Shown: in pieces, positions 18,906-27,050 of the stretch | Numbering within the stretch: the first letter of the stretch is position 1 | Layout: every line of letters begins with the position of its first letter | Origin: Hyphomicrobiales bacterium | GTDB taxonomy: Bacteria > Pseudomonadota > Alphaproteobacteria > Rhizobiales > Rhizobiaceae | Direction of reading: 5' to 3' | Assembly: GCA_900465665.1 (NCBI GenBank) | Contig: UBJO01000074.1 | Coordinates: 50,812-114,811, forward strand | Length of the DNA stretch: 64,000 nt | The notes under the pieces: model-generated | What the model was told of the DNA's origin: nothing | Database searches by the model: none | What the model saw: only the letters and a program-made list of their open reading frames with translations | Translations under genes and position numbers: made by a program

Positions 18906-18943
18906 TATTCCGGCGAGGTCGTGGCCGCGACCTCGCCGGAATA
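18906..18943 (+). terminator. 16-bp perfect stem-loop after htpG
   Basis: A perfect inverted repeat (TATTCCGGCGAGGTCG and its complement around a 6-base loop) starts five bases after the htpG stop. The long GC-rich stem should end or stabilise the htpG message. No T-run follows, so it may not be a classical intrinsic terminator. Confidence 0.65.
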
Positions 18944-19199
18944 CGGACGAATGAGGCCTCAGCGCTACTTGGAGCTGGTCCAGATTTGCTCATCGATGAA
19001 TGTGCGATCATGGAGGCGCGAGACTTGACTGGAAAACAATATCCGGCGTGGTCCATCTTCAAAAATGTGGGGCTCTCCGCGTGAGATTTGCCAATCGTGA
19101 CAGCAAAGCCGGCCCAGCCTGGGAAGGCTCGGTTTGATTTGAAAATGACTGTCGTGTGGGTTATCGAACCTGCTGGTGATGAGCCAAGCCCCAAGAATT

Positions 19200-19225
19200 T
19201 CGCTGGGGCCTCTCGACCCCAGCGA
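19200..19225 (-). terminator. Stem-loop ending the kdu/ABC operon
   Basis: TCGCTGGGG (19200-19208) and CCCCAGCGA (19217-19225) form a 9-bp stem with an 8-base loop just after the stop of the solute-binding-protein gene. Read on the minus strand it is followed by AAATTCTT, a weak T-rich tail. Confidence 0.55.
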
Positions 19226-19233
19226 CGCTAGCA

Positions 19234-20031
19234 TTACTGACGCGAGGTCAGATCGTCGGGTAGTTCGGCATTATGGTACTTGCGATAGATATCGCGCAGT
19301 ATCTTGTTGTCAAAGTTGGTCTTGACCCACTGGTCGAGCCAACCCTTTAGAGCCGTCTCGCCTTTTGGGATGCCGATGCCAAGATTGGTTTCCTTCTGGG
19401 TGAATTTCACCTGCAGCGGATTTGCGGTCATTTTCTTGTTGATGCCGTTGATGACGGCCGACTGGCTCGACAGGATATCGACCTGACCGGATACGACGGA
19501 AGTGATCAACGTCGCATCGTCCTCGAAGCGAACGATATCGGCGCCCTTGGCCTTGGCGGTAATGTCCTGGTCGTTGGTGGTGGCGCGGGTCACACCGATG
19601 CGCTTACCTTCCAGATCGGCATAGTTCTTGATCGCGACGTCGGCCGGACCGGCCACCACGAGAGCAAGCGTCGCGTAGGGGACCGAATAGTCGATCGCCT
19701 TCTTGCGCTCCTCGGTGATGCCGAGCGATGAGACGACCATGTCTGCCTTGCCCGTCTGGACTGAGGGCACCCGAGCAGCGTTGGTGATTTCCACGAGTTC
19801 CAGTTCGACACCGAGATCCTTGGCGATGAGTTTTGCGGTCTCGACATCCGAGCCCGTCGGCTTCAGGTTTTCGTCGACAAAGGAATACTCCGGAATGCCC
19901 ATCGCCACGGCGATGCGGACCTTCCCGGACTTCTTGATGTTGTCAAGCACGTCGGCATTGGCGACCGATGCAAGGGCCATGAGGCCAGCTCCGGCGATAA
20001 GCGCGAGTTTCGAAATCATTTTTGTCGGCAT
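19234..20031 (-). CDS. Polar-amino-acid-type ABC transporter, solute-binding protein
   Basis: 265 residues with a Sec signal peptide (MPTKMISKLALIAGAGLMALASVANA) and an SBP_bac_3 fold: GKVRIAVAMGIPEYSFVD, GSDVETAKLIAKDLGVELELV, TGKADMVVSSLGITEERKKA. The usual ligand-binding Arg-Asp contacts of amino-acid binders are only partly recognisable. It is the last gene of the operon, 59 bases after the ATPase gene. Because kduI and kduD are co-transcribed, the substrate may be an acidic sugar or uronate derivative instead of an amino acid; that is inference. Confidence 0.9.
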   Translation of the reverse strand: MPTKMISKLALIAGAGLMALASVANADVLDNIKKSGKVRIAVAMGIPEYSFVDENLKPTGSDVETAKLIAKDLGVELELVEITNAARVPSVQTGKADMVVSSLGITEERKKAIDYSVPYATLALVVAGPADVAIKNYADLEGKRIGVTRATTNDQDITAKAKGADIVRFEDDATLITSVVSGQVDILSSQSAVINGINKKMTANPLQVKFTQKETNLGIGIPKGETALKGWLDQWVKTNFDNKILRDIYRKYHNAELPDDLTSRQ

Positions 20032-20058
20032 TTGAGTCTCCTCTCTCGTTTGTCCGAC

Positions 20059-20076
20059 CCTGCGGTGTCACGCAGG
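20059..20076 (-). other. Small stem-loop before the solute-binding-protein gene
   Basis: CCTGCG and CGCAGG around a 6-base loop lie between the ATPase and binding-protein genes. Such hairpins often stabilise the message of an abundant binding protein or mark differential expression. Confidence 0.4.
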
Positions 20077-20090
20077 TCCTCCTCCTAAGC

Positions 20091-20819
20091 TCATAGCTCT
20101 TCAGCCATGAACTCCTTCAGTTCCGGTGTCTGCGGATTGGAGAGGATCTCTGCCCCTCCGGTCTCCCAAACCTTACCGGTATGCATGTAGATGACGCGAT
20201 TGGCGGCCCGCTTGGCGAAGCCCATCTCGTGGGTGACGACGATCATCGTCATGCCGCCGCGGGCTAGATCTTCCATGACGCGCAACACTTCACCGGTGAG
20301 TTTCGGATCGAGCGCCGATGTCACTTCGTCGAAGAGCATCACCTTCGGCTGCATCGCGAGCGAGCGGGCGATGGCCACGCGCTGTTGCTGGCCGCCGGAA
20401 AGCTGTTCGGGATAGTTGTCGAGCTTCTCCAACAGCCCGACCTTGGCAAGAACCTGCTTGGCGATCTCATAGGCCTGGTCCTTTTGAATTCCTTTTACGC
20501 GGCGCAGCGCCAGCATGATATTTTGTGCGACGGTCATGTGCGGGAAGAGATTATAGCTTTGGAAGACCATGCCTATATCGCGGCGAAGCGCGCGCAGATC
20601 GAGCTTCGGGTCCTCGACACGGTGGCCGCAGACCTCGATCGTGCCGTCCTGGATCGTCTCTAGCCGGTTGATGCAACGCAGCGCCGTGCTCTTTCCGGAT
20701 CCCGACTGGCCGATCAGGGCCACGACCTCCCCGGTATTGATTTCGAAGGACACGCCCTTCAGCACCTCGAGGACGCCGAAACGCTTGACGACATTGGTGA
20801 GCTTAACGGCGGCCGGCAT
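20091..20819 (-). CDS. Polar-amino-acid-type ABC transporter, ATPase
   Basis: 242 residues from the ATG behind GAGAGGAAACTCA; a start five codons earlier is less likely. Walker A (GQSGSGKST), the signature motif (LSGGQQQRVAIARSLAM), Walker B (VMLFDEVTSALDP) and the His switch (VVTHEMGF) are intact. It matches the GlnQ/HisP group, as expected from the two permeases and the binding protein beside it. It overlaps the upstream permease gene by 17 bases. Confidence 0.95.
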   Translation of the reverse strand: MPAAVKLTNVVKRFGVLEVLKGVSFEINTGEVVALIGQSGSGKSTALRCINRLETIQDGTIEVCGHRVEDPKLDLRALRRDIGMVFQSYNLFPHMTVAQNIMLALRRVKGIQKDQAYEIAKQVLAKVGLLEKLDNYPEQLSGGQQQRVAIARSLAMQPKVMLFDEVTSALDPKLTGEVLRVMEDLARGGMTMIVVTHEMGFAKRAANRVIYMHTGKVWETGGAEILSNPQTPELKEFMAEEL

Positions 20820-21456
20820 TGAGTTTCCTCTCAAGCGAACGGCTCCAGACCGACAAAGGATAACAGACGCAAAAATAGAAGAGCGCTGCGATGCCGAAGA
20901 CCAAGAACGGCTGGAACAGGGAGTTGTTGATGACCTGCGCGGCGCGTGTCAGCTCCAGGAAGCCGACCACGGAAGCGAGCGAGGTATTTTTGACGAGCTG
21001 AACGAGAAAGCCGACCGTTGGCGGTGTCGCGATCTTCAGCGCTTGCGGAAGGGTAACGTCGCGCAACGCCTGCCAACGGGTTAGGCCCAGGCATTCGGCC
21101 GCCTCGAATTGCGTCTTCGCGATCGATTCCACCGCGCCGCGCCAGATCTCGCCGAGATAGGAGCTCGAATAGACCATCATGCCGAGGCCGGCAGCAACAA
21201 GCGGCGGCACCGCCACACCAAATACGCCGAGGCCGAAATAAAGCAGAAACATCTGGATCAGCAGCGGTGTGCCTTGCACAATCTGGATATAGATTAGCGC
21301 CGCGCGCCGCAGCCAGCGGAGGTGGGAGATGCGAGCCAGCATGACGAAGAAGCCGGCAATGCCACCGAGAACGAAAGCAAGTGCCGAGAGCACGACGGTC
21401 CAAAGCAGGCCGTCTACCAGATACAAGAGATGGTTGGTCGAAAACGCGCCGAGCAT
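20803..21456 (-). CDS. Polar-amino-acid-type ABC permease (second)
   Basis: 217 residues starting at MLGAFST behind GTGAGGTAACG. About five membrane helices. The EAA loop is visible (EAAECLGLTRWQALRDVTLP), the coupling segment to the ATPase. It belongs to the HisM/GlnP group. Seven bases separate it from the preceding permease gene; the two probably form a heterodimer. Confidence 0.93.
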   Translation of the reverse strand: MLGAFSTNHLLYLVDGLLWTVVLSALAFVLGGIAGFFVMLARISHLRWLRRAALIYIQIVQGTPLLIQMFLLYFGLGVFGVAVPPLVAAGLGMMVYSSSYLGEIWRGAVESIAKTQFEAAECLGLTRWQALRDVTLPQALKIATPPTVGFLVQLVKNTSLASVVGFLELTRAAQVINNSLFQPFLVFGIAALFYFCVCYPLSVWSRSLERKLNAGRR

Positions 21457-21463
21457 CGTTACC

Positions 21464-22147
21464 TCACACACCCAGCCCGAGCCGGCGGCGGCGCGGGAAT
21501 GCGATGAGGCCGAGCGCGAAGAAGGCAGCGCGCATCAGATAGGTGATCGCGATATAAAGAAGCGCAACGACGAAATAGGTCTCGAGCGAACGGAAAGTGT
21601 TCGACTGAATGTTGTTGGCGACCCCGGTCAGCTCTTCGGCCGAAATCTGCGAGCAGATCGACGTAGAAAGCATCATCAGGATGAACTGGCTGGAGAGCGA
21701 GGGATAGACGCGTTCGATCGCCGGCAGGAGGATGATGTCGCGGTAGATCTGAATTTTCGAAAGGCCGAGTGCTTCGGCCGCCTCGATCTGGCTTGGATGG
21801 ATCGAATCCATCCCGGCGCGGACGATCTCGGCGGTGTAGGCGCCGACGTTGATAACCATTGCAAAGACCGAAGCCGCGATGATCGGCAGGCGCAGCCCGA
21901 TCGACGAGAGGCCGAAGAAGATGAAGAAGATCTGCACGATGAACGGCGTGTTGCGCACCGTTTCGATGTAGACCCCGACGATGCCGCGTAGAATGCTTAA
22001 GTTCGAGCGGCGACCCATCGCGCAGGCCAGGCCTATGATCATGCCGATGATCACCGAAAACACAGTGATCTCGATGGTCGTCAGTGCACCGGCCAGGAAG
22101 TCCTGCCAGTACGGCAAGAGTGCACGAAAATCGAACTGATACTGCAT
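21464..22147 (-). CDS. Polar-amino-acid-type ABC permease (first)
   Basis: 227 residues with an ATG behind GGAGGAG. Five or so membrane helices and the coupling loop QIEAAEALGLSKIQIYRDII. It belongs to the HisQ/GltJ group. It follows kduD by 40 bases in the same operon. Confidence 0.93.
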   Translation of the reverse strand: MQYQFDFRALLPYWQDFLAGALTTIEITVFSVIIGMIIGLACAMGRRSNLSILRGIVGVYIETVRNTPFIVQIFFIFFGLSSIGLRLPIIAASVFAMVINVGAYTAEIVRAGMDSIHPSQIEAAEALGLSKIQIYRDIILLPAIERVYPSLSSQFILMMLSTSICSQISAEELTGVANNIQSNTFRSLETYFVVALLYIAITYLMRAAFFALGLIAFPRRRRLGLGV

Positions 22148-22187
22148 AACTCCTCCGTGCGCAGCGGGTCACGCCGGCGCTAATGCC

Positions 22188-22946
22188 TTACCGTGCAAGC
22201 CAGCCACCATCGACCGGGATAACGGCGCCGTGGACGTAGTCGGATGCTGCCGATGCAAGGAACACGGCGGTACCGCCAAGCTCCGATGGCGAGCCCCAGC
22301 GTCCAGCCGGAATGCGCGCTAGAATGGCGGCATTGCGGTCTGGGTCTTCGCGCAGCGCTGTCGTATTGTTCGTCGAGAAATAGCCGGGTGCAATCGCGTT
22401 GACGTTGACGCCCTTGCCGGCCCATTCACAGGCGAGCAGTCGGGTGATCCCTGCAAGGCCGCTCTTTGAAGCCGTGTAGGATGGTATGCGGATGCCGCCC
22501 TGAAAGGATAGCAGCGAGGCGATGTTGATAATCTTGCCGCTGCTCTTTTTCAGCATGTGCCGACCCGCTGCCTGCGATAGGAAGAATGCCGTTTTCAGAT
22601 TGGTATCGATGACTGTATCCCAATCTTCCTCGGTAAAGTCGATCGCATCGGCGCGGCGGATGATGCCGGCATTGTTGATCAGAATATCGAGGCCGCCGAA
22701 TACGGAGATGGTTTCTGCAACGATATCTTTGACCGGAGCGATTGTGCCAAGATCCGCCTTGATCGCGTGGAAGCGGGAACCTGTCTTGTTGACCAGCGCT
22801 TCGGTTTCCTCCATCGATGAACGGCCAACGGCAGAGATCGAAGCACCTGCCTCAGCGAGCGCGATGGCGATGGCCTGACCGATGCCGGTATTGGCGCCGG
22901 TAACGATGGCGGTGTGGCCCGAAAGATCGAAGGGATTGGCCATCAT
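22188..22946 (-). CDS. kduD: KduD-like short-chain dehydrogenase
   Basis: 252 residues. The Rossmann motif (VTGANTGIGQAIAIAL), NNAG (ILINNAGIIRR), Ser in IINIASLLSFQGG and the YxxxK pair (YTASKSG) are all present. Length and motifs fit 2-dehydro-3-deoxy-D-gluconate 5-dehydrogenase, which reduces 3-deoxy-D-glycero-2,5-hexodiulosonate to KDG in pectin or uronate breakdown. The short-chain family is wide, so the symbol rests mainly on the neighbouring kduI. Confidence 0.85.
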   Translation of the reverse strand: MMANPFDLSGHTAIVTGANTGIGQAIAIALAEAGASISAVGRSSMEETEALVNKTGSRFHAIKADLGTIAPVKDIVAETISVFGGLDILINNAGIIRRADAIDFTEEDWDTVIDTNLKTAFFLSQAAGRHMLKKSSGKIINIASLLSFQGGIRIPSYTASKSGLAGITRLLACEWAGKGVNVNAIAPGYFSTNNTTALREDPDRNAAILARIPAGRWGSPSELGGTAVFLASAASDYVHGAVIPVDGGWLAR

Positions 22947-22947
22947 C

Positions 22948-23784
22948 CTACCTCAGATCCGCGATGGCGATATGATCCATGTCGGTGAAGCTCTTGTTGT
23001 CACCGGCCATGGCCCAGATGAAGCTGTAATTCTTGGTGCCGGCACCCGAGTGGATCGACCAGGGCGGCGAGATGATCGCCTGCTCGCTGGCAACCAGTAT
23101 ATGACGGGTTTGCTGCGGCTCGCCCATGAAATGAAAGACGCGTTGTTCGGCTTCCAGATCGAAATAAAGATAGGCTTCCATGCGCCGGTCATGCGTATGG
23201 GCTGGCATGGTGTTCCAGACGCTGCCGTCCTCGATCATGGTGAAGCCCATGGTCAGTTGGCAGGACTGGCAGACCTCCGGGTGGATGAACTGATAGATCG
23301 AACGCTTGTTAGCGGTCGCCGCCTCGCCGGGTGTCAGATGGCGCGCCTTGTCGCGCGTCAGGAGCACGGTCGGATGGACCTCATGTGCCGGCGTCGAGAC
23401 CAGATAGAATTTCGCGGGCTTGGCAGCATCAACACTTTCGAAGCGCACATCCTTGGCGCTCTTGCCGACGTAGATGCAGTCGTATTTCTGGAGCTCGTGG
23501 CGCTTGCCATCCACGACCACCCAGCCGACATCACCGACGTTCAGAGCGCCAAGCTCGCGTTCAGCGAGAAAAGTATCCTGGCCGATCTCCCTCGGCGCTT
23601 TGAGTAAAAGCCCTTCATCCAGAGGCATCGCGCCGCCGATGACCATGCGGTCATAGTGGGAATAGGTGAGACGGATCTCGCCGTCTTCAAACACCCTTTC
23701 GATCAGGAAATGGCGGCGCAGTGTTTCCGTGTCAAAGGCGCGGACGGCGTCTGGATGGGACGCGTGCCGGACATCGATCTTCAT
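22948..23784 (-). CDS. kduI: 5-dehydro-4-deoxy-D-glucuronate isomerase
   Basis: 278 residues, as in E. coli KduI. The cupin metal site is readable in MPAHTHDRRMEAYLYFDL (two His and a Glu), with the fourth ligand in the C-terminal cupin (SPPWSIHSGAGTKNYSFIWAM). It converts 5-keto-4-deoxyuronate, released from unsaturated pectic or similar uronates, to the diulosonate used by KduD. The gene is one base from kduD and overlaps the regulator stop by 4 bases. No lyase or unsaturated uronyl hydrolase is encoded nearby. Confidence 0.95.
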   Translation of the reverse strand: MKIDVRHASHPDAVRAFDTETLRRHFLIERVFEDGEIRLTYSHYDRMVIGGAMPLDEGLLLKAPREIGQDTFLAERELGALNVGDVGWVVVDGKRHELQKYDCIYVGKSAKDVRFESVDAAKPAKFYLVSTPAHEVHPTVLLTRDKARHLTPGEAATANKRSIYQFIHPEVCQSCQLTMGFTMIEDGSVWNTMPAHTHDRRMEAYLYFDLEAEQRVFHFMGEPQQTRHILVASEQAIISPPWSIHSGAGTKNYSFIWAMAGDNKSFTDMDHIAIADLR

Positions 23785-24551
23785 AGGTTTTTTCCCTTCT
23801 CTTCAATTGATGCCAAGGGAGATGCAGCATCCTCGACAAAGTAATTCGGGTCCCAGATCTCGGCCTTCTCGACTTCGCCGAGCAGTTTGCCGAGATGGAA
23901 GCTCATAGCGGCGGCAGCGCCAGTCTTGTCTCCGGCTTTCATGCAATCGATGACTGCCGAATGCTCCTCGATCACGCGGGCGAGACGTCCTTCCTGCGGG
24001 AGCGTCAGCAGGCGGTAGCGATCTGAATGGATTTTTACCTGCTCGATGATTGACCAGATGCCAGGGAAACCGGAGATAGCGCTGATCAGCTTGTGAAACT
24101 CGTTGTCGACTATGTGGAAAGCCGTGACATCGTCGTCGTGCACGCAAGCACTGAGATCGGCCAGATTGCGTTCCAGTGCGCGGATACCTGGAGGTGTGAT
24201 TTTCTCGACGGCAACAGAGACCGTGGTGTCCTCCAGCGCCTTGCGCACCAGGATTGCCTCGTAAAGCGCGCGGCGCGGGATGCGCGAAACAAAAGTGCCG
24301 GATTGCGGGAAGACATCGACTAGACCGTCGTCGGACAGACGAAGGATTGCCTCGCGGATGGGCGTGCGGCTCACTCCGAACTGAGCCTCCAGTTCTTTTT
24401 CATTCAGGAGGTCCATCGGCTTTCGGCGTAGTGAAATGATATCGTCGCGCAGCGAATTGTAGACAATCGTCGCTGCGCGCGGGGCCGTCGCACGCTGATG
24501 CGAGATCTGTGTTACGCCCGCAAGCGACCGCCTTCTACGCGCCTCGCTCAT
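23781..24551 (-). CDS. GntR/FCD-family transcriptional regulator
   Basis: 256 residues from MSEARRRRS; the frame continues 34 codons upstream without a convincing start. N-terminal winged helix (ELEAQFGVSRTPIREAILRLSDDG) and C-terminal all-helical FCD ligand domain (about 110-235) with metal-binding-type residues in VDNEFHKLI and VIEEHSAVIDCMKAGD. FadR-like proteins of this kind commonly sense sugar acids. As first gene of the operon it probably represses itself and the kdu/ABC genes until a uronate intermediate binds. Confidence 0.92.
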   Translation of the reverse strand: MSEARRRRSLAGVTQISHQRATAPRAATIVYNSLRDDIISLRRKPMDLLNEKELEAQFGVSRTPIREAILRLSDDGLVDVFPQSGTFVSRIPRRALYEAILVRKALEDTTVSVAVEKITPPGIRALERNLADLSACVHDDDVTAFHIVDNEFHKLISAISGFPGIWSIIEQVKIHSDRYRLLTLPQEGRLARVIEEHSAVIDCMKAGDKTGAAAAMSFHLGKLLGEVEKAEIWDPNYFVEDAASPLASIEEKGKNL

Positions 24552-25078
24552 CGAGCGGCGTCCCGCATGCCTGCTGAAAAGTATCCGACAGTCTTCTCCA
24601 CCCGATGCCACCTCCCACTGGCAAGGAAGTAGTATATTAGTATCCAAGCTCACGCAAGCGCCCCGTCGCCCGCCTTAAGATAGGGGTGGTCCCGGTGCCG
24701 ATCGGTAGCGTGTGTCGCAAGGAACGTCGTTGTCAGGTGGTGGCTGATAGTGGGGCGAGGACGAGCCCCTGTCCAAATGCAGACGTGACCTGACATTCAA
24801 TGAATGAAGCGTAAGCGTTCGGCTTTGAAGGCCCTGAAGGCCAAGACGCCATCGTCAAATCGCAGCTCGATCTTGCAACTTCGAGATGCTCAAGGTTGCG
24901 GCACCAGCCAACCGCTGGAAGTTTTTAGGCTGAAAGAATCTGACGTATCAAAGCCTGCGGTGGTCCTGCACCCGCAGCGCCCGGTGCAACACGGTCCCGA
25001 CCTGAACTTGACGCTGTTGAGCGTGAGGGAAGAGCAAAAATTCGAATTCGTGTCTCGAAATAGCCGGAAAGAGGGGCA
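24552..25078. other. Promoter region of the kdu operon, otherwise empty
   Basis: About 525 bases. An AT-rich direct repeat (TAGTAT twice within 24630-24645), about 80 bases upstream of the regulator start, is the best candidate for a GntR operator or promoter element. A 104-codon plus-strand frame at 24804-25118 begins MKRKRSALKALKAK but looks unlike a real protein after that and runs into the DUF982 gene. Confidence 0.35.
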
Positions 25079-25336
25079 TCAGGCCCGCAATCCAGTAGTT
25101 TCCGCGAGACTTCCGTGACGCTTAAGAAATCGGCGAAAGTTCTCTGCCACCGCCGAATCTGGCAGATTGCCGGTTATCGCCTTTCGGCATGCACCGATCA
25201 TGACATCGTAAGTGATGTCACGCTGATCTTGGGGCCAGTCGTTGAGAAAGTCGAGCACATCATCCACACTGGCAATCTTTCGAACATAGTTCTCGAGCTG
25301 CGCAAAGATCGCGCGCTCGAACATTGTGCGTGGCAT
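25079..25336 (-). CDS. DUF982-family protein
   Basis: 85 residues. The pattern SVDDVLDFLNDWPQD, a central YDVMIGACRKAITG and a terminal AVAENFRRFLKRHGSL match the DUF982 family, which is almost confined to Rhizobiales and often multi-copy on plasmids. No function is established. It may be stress related, but nothing here proves it. Confidence 0.75.
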   Translation of the reverse strand: MPRTMFERAIFAQLENYVRKIASVDDVLDFLNDWPQDQRDITYDVMIGACRKAITGNLPDSAVAENFRRFLKRHGSLAETTGLRA

Positions 25337-25657
25337 GTGCTCTAACCTTAAAAGTTTGATGAGGTGATATTAGGAAAAAAGCGGATGATTTCAAGCCGCT
25401 AGGTCCTTTTTCATCATCTTGTGGATGGCGCCGATGACCCGCAAATCCACAGATCAATCGGTAAACGCAGATCTATCAGTAATAAAAGACCACAGCAGTC
25501 GAATAGACAGATGTGAACGTTGTTGAGATCCTCGCCTGCGCTTCCTCTTTCGTGATTGATCCAAGAGGGAGCGACGGGTGATTGTTTCAAAAGCGACGGT
25601 TGGCGATGTCGAGCTTAACGTTGCTGCTCAGACACAGCCCTGGTGCGCACGCCTATG
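25337..25657. other. Intergenic with a minus-strand terminator
   Basis: Besides the hairpin at 25375-25400 there is a 19-codon minus-strand frame from a GTG (MDLRVIGAIHKMMKKDLAA) ending inside the hairpin. It could be a tiny gene or the tail of a lost one. Nothing else was seen. Confidence 0.3.
25375..25400 (-). terminator. Short intrinsic-type hairpin with T-run
   Basis: On the minus strand AGCGG and CCGCT pair around an 11-base loop and are followed by TTTTTT. It lies just upstream of the DUF982 gene and right at the end of a 19-codon frame, so it would end a message coming from the response-regulator side. Confidence 0.45.
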
Positions 25658-26092
25658 TTAGAGCACGCGATGTTTTCCGCGGATGATTTTGACGTCCTCA
25701 GCGAGGACGAGACTTGTGGGAGGCGGAAGGTCCGACTGCCCGTCGATCACACCGGAGAGATAAGCGATTGCGCTTTTCATCCCAGCGACTGTGTAAGGCT
25801 TTTCGATAGCGCCCAGAGCTCCCACGAAGTCGTTCGGAATTTTTTTGATATTACCGCTTACAAAAACAAACGGGATGCCCTCACTGGCCAGATCGCGGCC
25901 CACATCGATCCCTGTGGGCCCATCCTGCAGTTGAATATCAACAAATGCGAGCTCGGGGCGCTCCAGCGAGATAGCCGCCTGCGCTTGGCTTCTTGACATC
26001 GCGGTTGCCGTCACATGATGGCCCGCCCGCTCAACTTCACTCTCAAGCTCGATCGCGAGGAGCATTTCATCTTCAACGATAAGTACTTTCAA
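25658..26092 (-). CDS. Single-domain response regulator (LovR-like)
   Basis: 144 residues from a TTG behind GGAG. Only a receiver domain: VEDEMLLAIELE acidic pocket, acceptor Asp in LAFVDIQLQDGPTG, Thr/Ser switch in VFVSGNIKK and Lys in IEKPYT. There is no output domain. Such regulators act as phosphate sinks or adaptors for HWE kinases in stress or light signalling. The DNA just upstream holds the remains of a LOV-domain gene, so this is probably the surviving partner of a lost sensor kinase. Confidence 0.87.
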   Translation of the reverse strand: MKVLIVEDEMLLAIELESEVERAGHHVTATAMSRSQAQAAISLERPELAFVDIQLQDGPTGIDVGRDLASEGIPFVFVSGNIKKIPNDFVGALGAIEKPYTVAGMKSAIAYLSGVIDGQSDLPPPTSLVLAEDVKIIRGKHRVL

Positions 26093-26234
26093 AAATCATT
26101 CTCCTGCGCAGTGTCTCCACCGCTGGTGTAACGTCAATTTTACATCGATGCCGCTCGGTCAATTTTTCGATCTCCGCACCGACGTGTTCTGCTTGGTTCT
26201 CAAGGAAGCATGCGACTAATTTCGGTCTGGTCGT

Positions 26235-26545
26235 TAACGCCGAATGGAAGATGTCCGAGCCCGCTGCAATTGTTTCGCGTATACAAGCTGCGCTCTCGCC
26301 GCTGGTTCCCCCGCCGTGCAAAACGACAATTACGTTCCCCAACCGCTCCCCTGAAATTGCCCGCCGGTCTTCAAGCGTCCGGTTGCAAAGATAATCGGGC
26401 TGTCTTCGTGATTTGCGTCCGTGCTAATCATCGGCAGGCGCGTTGCTTTGAACGCCGAAGCGAAGGGATCCTCGCGAAGGTGTCGCACGACCAATCGTTT
26501 GCCGGCATCTTGCGCGTCAGATCGTTTCTGTTCGTTATGCTGCAT
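26235..26545 (-). pseudogene. Decayed LOV-domain sensor gene (frameshifted remnant)
   Basis: LOV-domain residues are spread over three frames of the minus strand. Frame one (from 26545) reads DPFASAFKATRLPMISTD and DSPIIFA. Frame two continues NRTLEDRRAISGERL and later LHGGGTSGESAACIRETIAAG. Frame three, at 26320-26334, encodes RNCRF, the motif with the flavin-binding Cys. The order is exactly that of a LOV domain (TRMPMIVTD, PIIFAN, GRNCRFLQG, IREAI), so a few small indels have broken a former photoreceptor, probably a LOV-HWE kinase. Nothing kinase-like remains before the response regulator starts. A TTGACA-N16-TATGCA promoter-like pair is still visible upstream. Confidence 0.7.
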
Positions 26546-26988
26546 AATCTTTTGGTCTTAATTGTCAAACGAGCAATGATCGAAATCGCCGATGGCTTCA
26601 ATGGTTCAACTCTCAAGGCGAGATGGGAGGGGCGTTGAATTTGTAAAGGGTAAGATTGGATATTGGACGCACAAGGCGCTCAAGTCGTCCTACGGATGCC
26701 CGAGGCCGGCCAAGCCTAGTCGTTCAGCCTGTGGCGCCGGGAAAGCCCGCGGTCGTTTAGGGGCGAGGCAGTAAGTCTTCTCGGCACAGCAGGGCGTGAT
26801 CGCTCTGGTTGACGAGCTGTCCGGCCCACGTTGACTGCCGGTCAGTGCGATGCTCACCCAGAAACTGGACTTCACTGGGCGTGTCCGGTTCGATGGTGAT
26901 CACACCCATCAATTCGAGCATCTACCGACTTGGATCGGGGCGTTCGGATGCGTCAGGACCCCGAGAGAATCGCGCTTGATGATCCTGA
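26546..26988. other. Intergenic, no gene supported
   Basis: About 440 bases between the LOV remnant and the efflux promoter. Frames of about 60 codons on both strands are not protein-like. It may hold more decayed sequence. Confidence 0.35.
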
Positions 26989-27013
26989 GGAACTGATCGA
27001 GGCGTGTTGCGTT
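26989..27013 (+). promoter_or_regulatory. EcfG-type general-stress promoter of the efflux operon
   Basis: GGAAC (26989-26993), 16 bases, then CGTT (27010-27013): an exact match to the alphaproteobacterial EcfG/RpoE4 consensus GGAAC-N16/17-CGTT. It lies 38 bases upstream of the HlyD-family start, a natural distance for a promoter. Confidence 0.6.
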
Positions 27014-27050
27014 TCTTGGGCTGTCCTTTCCTTAAAAATCGAGAGCCGCC

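Noticed and set aside
24804..25118. 104-codon plus-strand frame starting MKRKRSALKALKAK
   Set aside because: The start is plausible, but the rest looks random and the end runs into the DUF982 gene on the other strand.
26073..26342. 89-codon minus-strand frame taken as a separate gene
   Set aside because: Its first third aligns in order with a LOV domain out of frame from its upstream piece, and it ends inside the next gene start. A pseudogene explains it better.
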